A DNA stretch of 64,000 nt from Lathyrus oleraceus (Eukaryota; Streptophyta; Magnoliopsida; Fabales; Fabaceae): the NCBI RefSeq assembly GCF_024323335.1, contig NC_066584.1, positions 420,027,819 through 420,091,818 of the forward strand, written 5' to 3'. The notes beneath the pieces were generated by a model. The model made no database searches and was not told the DNA's origin. It worked only from the letters and a program-made list of their open reading frames with translations. Below, one piece after another: positions 25,701 to 36,735 of the stretch; the stretch's first letter is position 1; each line of letters opens with the position of its first letter. A program made the translations under genes and the position numbers.

Positions 25701-25963
25701 AATCCTTCACTGATGAACTGAGGACCATAATAAGATATTTGGACCCCCCTGAGACCCTTGAGACTTGTATACTTAGAAAATGAATTCCAATTCTCAATCT
25801 TGCTTTGTGTGGGCTCCTTCTGTTAAGGAGTGATCGATCAAAACCTAATCTCCATGTCACTAATGCAGTATGCAATGAGTATGACCTAATATGATGCTAA
25901 TGAAGTGTAAAACATAATCCCATGCTTCCAGGAAAAATGAAGGGTAAATTTTGGGGTATTACA

Positions 25964-25980
25964 GCTGCCCATATTCAATC
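25964..25980 (-). other. Polypurine tract of element C
   Basis: The minus strand reads ATTGAATATGGGCAGC directly before TGTAATACC. This matches the element 1 tract (GATTGAATAGGGGCAGC before TGTAACACC) and fixes strand and LTR boundary. Confidence 0.85.
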
Positions 25981-26219
25981 GACTAGAAACCCGAAAGGAA
26001 GATAGCAACGGCTTTCGCACTTTCGAGGTATCAAGTGATTGAATATGATAAAAGCCCAAAAATTTACACTGAAGTGAAAAAAAGAAGTAACAATGTCTGT
26101 CAGAATCGGCCAAGAGGTGGTCTTGAAAAAGAATCCGTCTGGTACGGTGAGAGTCGGTGTGAACACTGAAACAAGGAATGTTAGCCTGAATACCAAAATA
26201 AATGGTAACACAGAAATAA

Positions 26220-26957
26220 CCATGGCCTGAGTGCCGCTCATCAATCTGAATACTGGAAATGACTTCGATCTGAGCATCAGACGATACTTGATTATCAAAC
26301 ATCGGTCTGAACACCGGGAAACTGGCCTGAATGCCACTTCGGTCTGAATACCGGAAAACTGGCTTGAATGCCATAAGTTGCATCGACCTGAATGTCGGAA
26401 ACTTCTTTGATCTGAACATCGGAAGATATTAAATTATCAAACATCGGTCTGAACACCGGGAAACTGGCCTGAGTGCCACTTCAGTCTGAATACCGGAAAA
26501 CTGGCCTGAATGCCACAAGTTGCATCGACCTGAATGTCGGAAACTTCTTCGATCTGAACATCGGAAGATATTAGATTATCAAACATCGGTCTAAACACCG
26601 GGAAACTGGCCTGAGTGCCACTTCAGTCTGAATACCGGAAAACTGGCCTGAATGCCACAAGTTGCATCGACCTAAATGTCGGAAACTTCTTCGATCTGAA
26701 CATCGGAAAACTGGCTTGAATGCCACTTCGATCTGAATACCGGAAAACTGGCCTGAATGCCACAAGTTACGTCGACCTGAACGTCGGAAACTTCTTCGAT
26801 CTGAACATCGGAAAACTGGCCTGAATGCCACTTCGGTCTGAATACCAGAAAACTGGCCTGAATGCCACAAGTTGCATCGACCTGAACGTCGAAAACTTCT
26901 TCGATCTGAACATCGGAAAACTGGCCTGAATGCCACTTCGGTCTGAATACCGGAAAC
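26220..26957 (-). repeat. 3' UTR hairpin minisatellite of element C
   Basis: About 30 short hairpins follow one another, each a 3- to 4-bp stem around a six-base loop CTGAAT or CTGAAC (plus-strand reading). Stems include TGGC/GCCA, CGGT/ACCG, CGAC/GTCG and CGAT/ATCG. The higher-order repeat is about 105 bp. It lies upstream of the element C polypurine tract, where Tat elements are known to carry variable tandem repeats. The long minus-strand frame over the array merely translates the repeat. The flanks 25981-26219 and 26958-26988 are also element C 3' UTR. Confidence 0.85.
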
Positions 26958-27990
26958 TTTCATGGCTGTCAGCATCGGCAGAAATAGGTGTAGCACCTCA
27001 AATTTGCACCTACCATTTGTATATACATTTTCATTTTAGGTCATTAACATTGCATTGTTCATTGCATAGTCCATCAAGTCATCAGGCAAGACTGGTCAGG
27101 AGATTCAACTATGCAAGGCAACAAGTGCATTTTCTATGAGATCAAAGCCCTAGGGTTGGTATAATGAGTTCATATGATCCAAGGATCATTTTGAAGTGAT
27201 ATGGCCAAGCATTGAAGGCTCAGAGCTCATCAGTTCATGTGCAATTCATCTGAAACCCTAAAAAGTCAATAAAAGTCAACTGTCAATTCAACTATGGATT
27301 TGGAGGTGGGAGATGGTTAGAGATGCCTCATTCATGTGCTACCAAGTCTCATTTGACATTTCAAACATCAACATTGAAGAATTTGAAGTCAGATCAAGAC
27401 TTTCCAAAAATAGCAAGTGACCTGTAATTTGAACTTTCCAAAAATGGAAAGGTTTTGAACCAACTTCAACTCAAGATTACATCATCAAGAAAGCTTCAAA
27501 TGAAATTTTGTCCAACATGACAGTTGAAGATCTTTCTCTCCCATTTCCAAAAAGTCCAAGATCATCAATTTCTCATGTGTGGTTAAGGAGATATGATCAA
27601 AACATGGCAAAGTGTACTTGAAGATTCAAATGGGCATAACTTCCTAACCAAAACTCCAAATTGGATGGCTCTTTTTGCATTGTTCTTATTTTGACTTCTA
27701 GTTTCCAAATCTTGCATTACATGGCATGCATTATCATCATATGAACATTTGCCATTTCACTTGATTTTTGGAGGGAAAAATTGAAGTTTAAATTTGGTCA
27801 ATTATTTGAACATTGTGCCATTGCCTTTAGCTCCAAAACAGCATTTGGTGTGAAATTAAGTCAATTTTCGTGCACTATTCACCATGCATTTCATGCATAG
27901 GGTGAAAATCAAATTTTCCAAAACACTCCAAAACTTAATCAATTCCATTAGCATTTGGTTTAGGCTTGGTTAAACATGATTAGGGAGAGG

Positions 27991-27998
27991 TATAAAAG
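27991..27998 (+). promoter_or_regulatory. TATA box of LTR A
   Basis: TATAAAAG lies about 1 kb into the LTR; LTR B has TATATATT at 55632-55639 in the matching place. The following R-U5 would be about 3.7 kb. Confidence 0.6.
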
Positions 27999-29039
27999 CC
28001 AAACCCTAACTGTTTTTCAAGGGGGGGCTTCATAATTTTCAGATCTAGAAATTTTCTCAAACTTTTTCTCTCAAATTTTCTCTCAAATTCTTCAAACAAA
28101 TCACATTCAATTGCTGGATTCATCATCTGGAAGCATCATTGAGCAAGATTGAACATAGATCCATAGCAATTCGTGCCTGTTTGAAGCATCTTGAAGCTTG
28201 AACTCATTAATGGTGATTTGAAATTCTGGAGGATTCATGCACAATTAAGCTTCCTTATCTCTTCCAATCAACTTCACAAGCTTCCTAGAAGAACATTGGA
28301 GCATTGCAAGGCTTTAATCAACACAAATCCAAATCTGCACTTCAAGAGGTCACCAAATCGAATCTCTCTTTTCTCAAAATTATTATGCTAATGTTGTAGA
28401 TTTATGTGTGCTGATTAAACTGAGCTTTGAACCATGAATTTCCATGCATTATTGAGTTAGATATGGTAGATTCAAGTTTCATGGTTGATTTTTGATTTGC
28501 TCGATTCCATGTGTACATGATGATCCATGTCATTTCCATGCTTGATTCATGATCTATGATGAATATGCTATGTGTACATGTGCTTATTTTTGAAATCTAG
28601 GATATTTGTTCTTGAGTGATGATGAACACTCACTGTTCCTCTGTTGCGCATTGAGGAAGACGAAGTCCAGGTCTAAGGGAACAGTTTTGATGCGTTTTGC
28701 CACGATAAAGCGTTGCCATATGTGTTTGGTTAGGGTTGCGTTCTGATTGGTCATGAGAAATCCCATGCGCGCGTTCTGATTGGTTCCCATGCTGTTGACC
28801 TGTGTTGACCGAAGTTGGCGTTTAATGAAACGCAGCGTTTCGCTGCTGGCGCCACATCAAATTCAAATTAAATAAATATTTCCTTTATTCCATTTAATTG
28901 TCACACTTTTATTTCATTTCATTTCAAATCTTTAAAAAATTCATATCAAATTGAATATTGCTCCAAAAAATACCAGGATTTTTGCATTGTGATCCTTGAT
29001 CTCTCTAGTTTTTTATCACCATGATTCCTCAAGTTGTGC

Positions 29040-29900
29040 TTGGCTGGATATTTTTTTGCCCTAAAATGCTTGAACATGTATCCATATTGGACCTTGCCTT
29101 GCTTATACATTTGTGAAATGCTGGTTTTTGATCCAATGATTCTCAAATTTTGCATGATGAAACTAGACTCATTTCTTGACATTTTGGTGTTGATTTGGTA
29201 TTTTTATCATTTACCATTGCTGTTTTATGGTCATGCTAAGTTAGGTGTGACAATTTGTGTCACACCTTCTGATGTTCAACTTGATTGATGAGTTTGCCAT
29301 GCGAAATGATATCCAATTGCCTTGATTTTTTGTATGATGCATGCTATAGATGTTGTGATTGCTCATGATTTTTGTTGGAAATTTTGGGATCATTTCTGAT
29401 TTAATTGAGATTTTTCATTCTGGATGGTCACATTTGAGCTTCCAAATTGCCTTGAACTTCATTTGATTGTGAAATGTTTGTTCCTTATCCAATGCTTCTG
29501 AATTTTTGCACACTATTTCTAGACATGTTGAGTGTTGTTTTGGCTTTGGTTTGAGGTCTTTACCATGATCCATCTTTGTTTTATGCCTATGCTAACTTGG
29601 TGTGACAATTGGTGTCACACATGTGTTTGTTGTGCTTGCCTTGACTTATGTTGTGTGGTTGCCATGCCTAATGATGTCCAATGCCTCTAATTTTTTGTGT
29701 GATGATCATGTTGTATGTTCTGTTTACTCATGAATTTTGCCAAGATTATTTGAATCATTTTTGATTTAATGTGCATTTATTCCTTCTGATGTCACAATGT
29801 GGTCACAATATGCATACCTTGCCATGTTTGGTTCATGAAATGCTTTTGGTTAATGATATTGATATGGGACCCTTTGGATTGTGTTCTTGATTGAATGAAG
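29040..29900 (+). repeat. Diverged tandem repeats of about 340 bp in LTR A
   Basis: Two to three degenerate copies share phrases such as TTTTATGGTCATGCTAAGTTAG then GTGTGACA, and CTTGATTTTTTGTATGATG-like tracts. Copies at 29245-29265 and 29600-29620 each carry GTGTGACA paired with TGTCACAC. LTR B carries related sequence at 56760-57360. Confidence 0.5.
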
Positions 29901-30601
29901 TTGATTCATGTTAAATTTCATGTTCTGTTTTGAATGTTTGACCCTCTTTTGACCCTAGGCTTTGACCTAGTGGTTTGGACTCACTGTTTGGATTGTGGAT
30001 TTCAGGTTAAGAAGCACATTGCCATGGTTGAAGTGGTTCACTCATTTGAGTTGATTAATTGGTTGATGATTGGCTAACCTTGTGTTGTTTTGTAGGTTGA
30101 TGCCAAGTTGTTTGTGTTGTGCCTATTGGTTTGTGGCTTGCACATTGTTGCCTAATGCCTTATCTGTCTGATTGTGTGATTGACTGTGGTCTGTCTGTTT
30201 ATTTGAATGGTATGCTGATTGGGTTAGATTTTTTTAGGTACCTAAGTTGCTTTGAGTTCTTATTGAACTTGCTTTTGCTTTGCTTGGTTGCTTAACCATT
30301 GAGGTATTGTAACACCCCAAAATTTGCCCTCCTCATTCATGCATTCATTTAGCATTTTATATTGCATTTCATCATGTCAATCAGAATTAGATCCGAAAAA
30401 AAACAAAAACAAAAAAAAAAAAACAAAAAAAAAAAACAAAAAAACGAAAAAAATGGAAAAGAAAGAAAAAAAAAATAATAATTTTTTACAAAAAATAAAT
30501 AAATAAATAAAAATAATAAAAAAAAAATAAATAAAATATAATAAAAAAATTTTGGACTTAAGTCTCTCTCATTTGAGCCCATAAAACCATGAAATTCAGT
30601 C

Positions 30602-30609
30602 TATAAATA
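30602..30609 (+). promoter_or_regulatory. TATA box of element 1 5' LTR
   Basis: TATAAATA lies about 295 bp into the LTR, with matching copies at 40793-40800 and 49436-49443. Confidence 0.7.
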
Positions 30610-31530
30610 CCAAGGCTTCACTTGAGAAAAAGGAGGAGAAGAAAAATCACTCTGAGGTTTCCTTGGAACAAAACCCTGGGGGAAAAAGATAGTGAGAGAA
30701 GAGCTAACAGAGTTCAGAGCAGCCTCCAAACCCTGAAGGGAACTCAACTGCACAGAATCACCTCTGCCTCACATAAACCCTAAAGATTGTTTTGTAAACC
30801 TCACGGGTGCAACTCAATTTCATTCAAGCTCTCCAATCAGGTTTGCCCTATTCCCATTATTTTACGCCTTCAATTTGAATGTTCTAAATGTGTGATGTAT
30901 TATGAATGGGTGAAACCTATGCCTTGAATGTTTAATCACATGATTTCTGAAGTGTATGCCACAGGGTTTGAGGTTTCTGAAACCATACTGTTATCCATGA
31001 AAAAAATGCTTATGGTGTTTCACTAACCCTTTTGTTGAGTTTTTGTGAGGGCTCACATGACTTTTGCAGGGATAACTTGCGTGGTTTCCCACTTTATTTG
31101 TGGGATAACCCCTGGAGTTTCATTCTGGTTACTTGTACTGACTCACTTTCTTTGATGGTGTTTAGCTTGGAAGGATCCCTGGGTTTCCCATTCCTCTAAC
31201 TGCTGTTACTTCGGATCTTTATCCGCGTGGTACTTTTACATTTTTCCCGCATTTTACTGCTTTCCTAGCTGGAAGACCTCGATAGGAGGCAATGTTTTTT
31301 GTGTTTACTTTATGCAGGTTCCTTTGTCCAGGGTTAAGAGCTATGAGGTCTTATCCTCATTACCCCTTTTGCATGAGCATCTCAAACCCTAACCCTTTAT
31401 TGATTTTTCTTCTCCTAAACACACGTTTACTCCTTCTACTACAGGCGAGTAAGTCTCCAAAGGTCGAGCATCCGGTAGATTGCGTAGTGACGTCGTTCGT
31501 CCAAAACCCAATCCATAACACCGTAGTTAG

Positions 31531-31701
31531 CCGAACTATGTTTTGCTCTGATTCTCATTCCAGATGAGATACGTAGGCATAAGACGCGATGTCTTAGCGA
31601 GCACACATCCCCCCAACCCATAGGTCAGCCGAGCTACGAAGACTCTGATTCTCATATTCAGATGAGATACGTATGCAGTGGATGCGACATCCGCGCGAGT
31701 C
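31531..31701 (+). promoter_or_regulatory. Two U5 two-hairpin modules, element 1 5' LTR
   Basis: Module one has TCTCAT-TCCAG-ATGAGA and AAGAC-GCGAT-GTCTT. Module two has TCTCAT-ATTCAG-ATGAGA and GGATG-CGA-CATCC. The second stem is fully different yet still paired. Copies in the other LTRs of this family are at 41722-41890 and 50365-50534. Confidence 0.6.
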
Positions 31702-31788
31702 ATTTTCATTTAACCCTTTTTTTCTTTTTTTTGGTAAACAGCATTAGGTAAACCCACACCCTTTAGACGAAAACCACAAAAGTGGATC

Positions 31789-31804
31789 CCGTAGAGTACT
31801 ACGG
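31789..31804 (+). promoter_or_regulatory. U5 AGTA-loop hairpin, element 1
   Basis: CCGTAG-AGTA-CTACGG; the same in its other LTR copies at 41980-41995 and 50623-50638. It is followed by GATGCGTAGGGGTGC and CATAACCGACTCCCG. Confidence 0.65.
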
Positions 31805-32021
31805 ATGCGTAGGGGTGCTAATACCTTCCCTTCGCATAACCGACTCCCGAACCCAAGATTTGGTTGCGAGACCCCGTCTTGTTCTTTCCTTTTTTCAGGT
31901 TTACTTCGAGCGTTTCCTTTCCCTCCTTTGGGATGAATAACGCACGGTGGCGACTCTTCTGTCATTTTCTTTCGCCGGTTGTTTTTTTTTTTGGGCACTG
32001 TATTTTCCAGGTTGCGACAGC

Positions 32022-32040
32022 TGGCGACTCTGCTGGGGAC
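32022..32040 (+). other. Primer-binding site of element 1
   Basis: TGGCGACTCTGCTGGGGAC lies two bases after the LTR end; it is the Ogre-type site (tRNA-Arg in published Ogre elements). Confidence 0.85.
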
Positions 32041-33058
32041 TAAGAAGTTGACCTCTTGCTGGTCCATCTTCCCTAAGCGAGTCCCTCCTAGCTTTTGCGA
32101 TTTCTTGTTTATTGGGTGTTCATGCTTTTGTACATTTATTTACTTACCTGCTTACATTCATCGGCTATATTTGCTGGATCTGTTTGTTTGTTTGTTGGGG
32201 TGGGATGTTCCATGAGAGATAAGCCCATTACCCAGGCTTGAGTGTACACACAGGTTTTAGAGTGGATGATCATGAGGCTTGCGTGGCATGTTGCTACGTT
32301 AAGTCGTTCGTGAAGAACCACACCCAGACGGGGTTTCTTTTGGATATATTATGTCCTACGGATGTTCCGTAACGACATGATGCTCCTCTAGAAATCGTCG
32401 ACTCCGGTGACCATTTCCCGAGAACTCAGTCGAGGCCTCTCCTCCGAGACGTGATTATGTTAGCTCTGGTGGGCACATTCTCGCTGCTCAATCCGAGGAC
32501 CCCGAGACTGGGAACTTGCTTTAGGATGTCCTGTTGAGAGGAGTCAGTGGAGGTCTTTTATCCCGTAATAATGCCAAACCTTCAGTGGTAAACGTATTAT
32601 TCGCGACTGAAGGGCTGAAGGTGACAAACTTCTGTTCTTAGAACCTACCAGTGAGGGGCGGGCTAAATTCAGGAAACCTTAACCTCCAACCAACCCGGTT
32701 TTCTGGAGCAAAGCCTTGATCTTGTATTATATTCCTCAGTGAATTTCTCTCCAGGCAGTGCAACCTGACAGATGTTCAAGCGGATCCATCAATTTTGATT
32801 GACATGCCTTTGCATTGCATAACATCATCTGCATATTTGCATCCAACATCTCATGCTTATTCATTTGCAGGGTATTCCCTTTCAAAACGGGGGTGCCTTA
32901 AAACTGAACAAGCAGTGCATCGCATACCATGCATATTAACCCTTGTCTGTTTTGCAGGTGTCACCGCAGTGTCTAATGTTTGTTCCCTGAATCAGGCAGT
33001 TATTGGTCCCAAGCGAGTCCACAGGTACCCGACAAAGGAAAACCGTCCACGACTAGCA
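32041..33058 (+). other. 5' leader of element 1
   Basis: This is a non-coding leader. The gag frame is open from 32795, but the protein family start is the ATG at 33059 (MDQVQKEL), which aligns with the start of element B gag (MDQVQTEL). A possible splice acceptor (TTTTGCAG) lies just before 32958. There is no ORF1 here, unlike in element B. Confidence 0.7.
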
Positions 33059-36000
33059 ATGGACCAAGTACAGAAAGAGCTGGCTGATATGCGTGAAAGG
33101 ATGGATCAGTTCATGACATTGATGACTGGTATGGCAGCAGGTCAAGAAAAGCTGAGGGAATTGGTTGAGCAACCGAGACCCAGTCCGGAGGTGGAGATAC
33201 CAAATGCTGAGGGAAACCCTGGTAACCCTGGGAACGCTGATAACCCTGTGAGCACCGGTAACGCGGGTAACGTAAATGCTGATGGAAACCCAGGTAATGT
33301 TGGCAACACAGGGAATGTTGGGAATGGTATTGACGGAAGGTACAATGTGAATCAAGGAATTCGGATTAACGGGCACCCCGTTATTGAAGATTGTCAGAAT
33401 GATCAATTTTCTTTGCACGACGAGGCCCTTGAGACCACTCGCCGTATGGATGAGCTTGCTGAGAAGCTCAAATCTTTGGAGTCTCAAAATTCCTTAGGCT
33501 TTGATGTCACAAATCTTGGTCTGGTTCAGGGAGTAAAGATTCCTCACAAGTTCAAACCCCCTACTTTTGAGAAATACAATGGGGCTTCTTGCCCACGCAC
33601 TCATCTCCAATCTTATTTGGGAAGGTTGGGAGCTCACACGGAAGATGAAAAGCTGTGGATGTACTATTTTGAAGACAGTCTAACTGGAGCTTCTCGTGAA
33701 TGGTATTCTCATTTGTCTCGTACTACCATCAAGAGCTGGAAAGACTTGGCCGAGGCTTTTGTCAAGCAATATCAATACAACTTGGACATGGCTCCAAATC
33801 GGACCTTGTTGCAAGGTATGTCTCAGACTGCCAAGGAAACCTTTAGAGAGTATGCTCAGCGTTGGAGACAGATTGCTGCGTCCGTCCAACCCCCTATGTC
33901 TGAAAGGGAGATGGCGGACATGTTCATGAACACTCTTCAAGGCAATTATATTGAGAGATTGGCTGCTTGCCCGTCAATCAGCTTTGCAGAGATAGTAATT
34001 GCTGGAGAAAGAATCGAGAGTCTGTTGAAGATGGGCCGAATTCAAGACAATAGTGTTTCCAACCCATCAGGTCCCAAGAGACCGTTTACTGGTAACGGTC
34101 AGCGAAGAAAAGAAGGCGAGACAAGTGTTGTGTATGCCGGCAAAGGCAGGGGTAAAGGACGCCCTAATTATTATCAAGATCAAGTGGCCGCAGTCACTAT
34201 TCCAACACCTGTTCCTCAACCGCAATATCATCCGCAACAACAACCCAGGTACAACAATCAACAACAAGGAGGTAATCCGGGTCAGCAGCGACACTATCAA
34301 CAACGTCCAAGGCAGACGGACCGGGTCATCGAGCCAATCCCAATGCCTTATTCAGTATTACTTCCCAAGCTGATTGACATGAATCTGGTTACGTTGAGAA
34401 CTCTGGCTCCACCAATCGATCCCAATAATTTGCCTAGAGGTTATGATGTCAACGCCATATGTGCTTTTCACTCCAACGCACCTGGCCATACTACAGATAA
34501 TTGCAAGGCTCTCCAGTTAAAGGTACAAGATTTGAGAGATGCCCAGGCTATCAATTTTGCTCCGGTGCCTAATGTTATCCAGAACCCGATGCCGGCTCAC
34601 GGCGGGCAGAGGATTAATGCTGTTGATATTGGGGAAACTTTGAATTTGGTTTCTGATGTGACTAAGGTGAAGACTTCGTTATCAGTGGTTAAAGACCGAC
34701 TTCTGAAAGGACAGATTTTCCCGGGCTGTGGGGAAGAATGCAGAAATTGTCAAGCTGCCGAAAACGGATGTGACAGTTTGAGAAGGGGTATTCAGCAACT
34801 GATAGATGAAGGTTGTCTTCAGTTCGATCAGGCCCGTCCGGTGAAGAATGATGTATCGACGGTGACGTTTTATTTCACTCCTGAAGAAATATATGTTCCC
34901 GAGAGACTCGCTCCGACAACAATATATTTCCCAGAAAGTACAGAACCAGCAGCGGTGAACATCGAAAGTTAAGCACCAGTCGCAATTTACTCTGACAGCC
35001 CTCAACCGACTTTGGTTGGTCCAATCACCATCATGGTACCAGGACCTGTTCCGTATGAGAAAGACAGTGCTATCCCGTGGCATTATGGGGCTGATATCTA
35101 CTGCCAGGGGCAGAAAGTTAACGAAGAAGACATTAACATTGGTAGCTCCGCTGTAGACAATGTTGGAGGGGTTGGTGGCTTCACTCGCAGTGGACGCCTA
35201 TTTGCACCATCAACATTACGCGCGAATACTGAAGCCGAGGCAGCTGCCAAGGCTAAAGGGAAACAGGTATCCACCGAAGAGGTTACCACCGAGGAAGCTC
35301 CTCCTAAGACCGCATTCGAGAAGGAAGTGGATGAGTTTATGAGGATTATCAAGAAAAGTGACTACAAGGTAGTCGACCAGCTAAATCAGACACCCTCAAA
35401 GATCTCCATTCTCTCACTATTGCTGTGCTCTGAGGCGCACAGAGCAGCCTTGTTGAAAGTACTGAATATGGCCTATGTTCCACCGGAGATAACTGTTAAC
35501 CAGCTGGAGTCGGTAGTTTCCAATGTAAACGCTAGCCGGGGGCTAGGTTTCACCGATAATGACCTGACACCTGAGGGCAGGAATCACAACAAAGCCTTGC
35601 ATATCACAATGGAGTGCAAAGGGGTGGTGCTTTCCCATGTTTTGGTTGGTACAGGCTCTTCTCTGAATGTTCTTCCAAAGAAAGCCTTAACGAAGTTGGA
35701 TTGCGATGACACCATCCTGAGGCCAAGTAACTTAGTTGTGAGGGCTTTTGATGGCTCTAAGAGAGCTGTCTTTGGCGAAGTTGAGTTGCCAGTTAAGATT
35801 GGACCGCAGGTGTTCAAGAGCACCTTTTATGTGATGGATATCCAGCCTGCCTACAACTGTCTGCTAGGTCGGCCTTGGATTCATGCTGCCGGTGCTGTTA
35901 CTTCTACCCTCCACCAGAAGCTCAAATATGAACTAGAAGGTCAGGTCGTCACTGTATGTGGTGAAGAGGATATTTTTGTTAGCCACCTGTCTACATTTAA

Positions 36001-36430
36001 GTATGTAGAGATGGATGGCGAGATGCATGAGATGCTGTGTCAGGGCTTCGAAACTACAAACATCAATGAGGTCGCGCCCGAAGCTGTCTTTTCACCTGAG
36101 TTTGAGAAGGTCGGGACTTCTATCTCTTCATACAAGCAAGCTGTCGAAGTGGTTAAAGCTGGTAATGCCCAAGGCTGGGGCAAATTTGTGGAGCCAGTCA
36201 TCAAAGAAGACAAGTTTGGATTGGGGTATACTCCGGGGTCTCAGAAGAATGAAATCGGTACCCTCTCCAACGGGGGTTTGGTTTCCCCCCACATCGTCAA
36301 TGCTGCAGATGAAGACAAGGCTGACAGCGACTGTGACTTAGATAGCTGGATTCGCCCGTGTGTCCCGGGAGAAAAGCTCGACAATTGGTCGTCTGAAAAA
36401 ACCGTCCGGGTTACTCTACTGAAAGACTGA
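33059..36430 (+). pseudogene. gag-pro of element 1, with one stop and a mutated protease site
   Basis: Gag builds the retrotransposon particle and the aspartic protease matures it. From ATG 33059 the frame is 1123 codons. Residues about 1-40 look helical, about 50-90 are a Gly/Asn-rich repeat, and about 157-325 are the capsid-type region (PHKFKPPTFEKYNG to AGERIESL). About 465-482 is a Cys/His knuckle (CAFHSNAPGHTTDNC). The protease has VGTGSS at residue 864 and LLGRPWIH near 936. A Gly-rich G-patch-like end follows (GWGK...FGLGYTPG). A TAA at 34970-34972 splits the frame, and the protease catalytic Asp is Gly (GGT at 35648-35650). The tandem copy at 43075-45072 has neither lesion. Confidence 0.93.
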
Positions 36431-36735
36431 TTTTTATTGTTTTCCTTTATTACATGCATAATAAAGTCTTACACTTTGCCCAAGGTGTAACGGCTCATTT
36501 GTAGGGCCATCCATTTAGTTACGTTTCGCAATTATTTTTATCATCAATAAAGGACGGCTTTTGCAAACAATTTTGTGTTCTCTTTCTTTCAGTTTTTTTT
36601 ACTTTTACAAAAAAAAATGGCAATACTTCTTTTTTTCGTTTTTTCTTTCTTTCCAAAAAAAAAATCTCTCATTCTAAGGTAAAGCATGATCCTCCATCAT
36701 GCTGAGCTGACCACTCGGATCTCACTGCTAACGAC
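36431..36735 (+). other. Spacer between gag-pro and pol, possible intron
   Basis: This T-rich non-coding stretch of about 300 bp separates the gag-pro stop from the next coding block. Published Ogre elements splice an intron at this place. CTCTTTCTTTCAG at about 36580-36592 could be an acceptor, but the coding sequence does not resume there, so splice sites are not fixed. Confidence 0.45.

Larger units (their letters stand above)
22401..25963 (-). mobile_element. LTR C, 3' LTR of a minus-strand Tat/Ogre-type element
   Basis: On the minus strand the LTR runs from TGTAATACCCCAAAATTT to CTCGCTACA (3563 bp). A polypurine tract adjoins its start at 25964, so it is the 3' LTR of an element whose body extends to higher coordinates. 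Its U5 carries the AGTA hairpin (22615-22630, CCTAGG/CCTAGG) and one two-hairpin module (22721-22790). A TATA-like TATTTAAG lies at 24549-24556 on the minus strand. It is inserted into the 3' UTR of the plus-strand integrase element. Frames such as the 138-codon one at 25041-25457 have no recognisable product. Confidence 0.85.
26989..30307 (+). mobile_element. LTR A segment 1 (U3 and part of R-U5)
   Basis: This LTR starts TGTAGCACCTCAAATTTGCA, the same start as LTR B at 54629. It is inserted into the element C 3' UTR; the five bases before it are ATAGG. Element 1 interrupts it at 30307. The TATA box TATAAAAG is at 27991. The R-U5 part holds diverged 340-bp repeats (about 29040-29900) and two 8-bp palindromes. 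Adding 42215-43074 and 51718-52268 gives about 4.73 kb, close to the 4759 bp of LTR B. Confidence 0.88.
30308..32019 (+). repeat. 5' LTR of element 1
   Basis: The 1712-bp LTR starts TGTAACACCCCAAAATTTGC and ends GGTTGCGACA. An A-rich low-complexity tract lies at 30395-30550. The TATA box is at 30602-30609. The U5 holds two two-hairpin modules (31531-31602 and 31629-31701), the AGTA hairpin (31789-31804) and a primer-site-like GGTGGCGACTC near 31945. Confidence 0.95.

Noticed and set aside
26220..26957. Regularly spaced short repeats resembling a CRISPR array
   Set aside because: Repeat and spacer are both repetitive, there are no unique spacers, and the context is a plant retrotransposon 3' UTR.
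26571..26996. Minus-strand frame of 141 codons with repeated FRPVFRCSDRRSF-type peptide
   Set aside because: It is a translation of the hairpin minisatellite; neighbouring frames in the same array are equally open, and the repeat periodicity explains it.
30324..30582. Lys-rich and Phe-rich frames on both strands
   Set aside because: Low-complexity A/T tract in the U3 of the element 1 LTR; it varies in length among the three LTRs.
32795..33058. N-terminal extension of gag from ATG 32795
   Set aside because: The extension does not resemble Gag and reads through a leader with a possible splice acceptor. ATG 33059 matches the start of element B gag.
34682..35083. Minus-strand frame of 133 codons opposite gag-pro
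   Set aside because: Shadow of the gag-pro coding frame; no recognisable domain.
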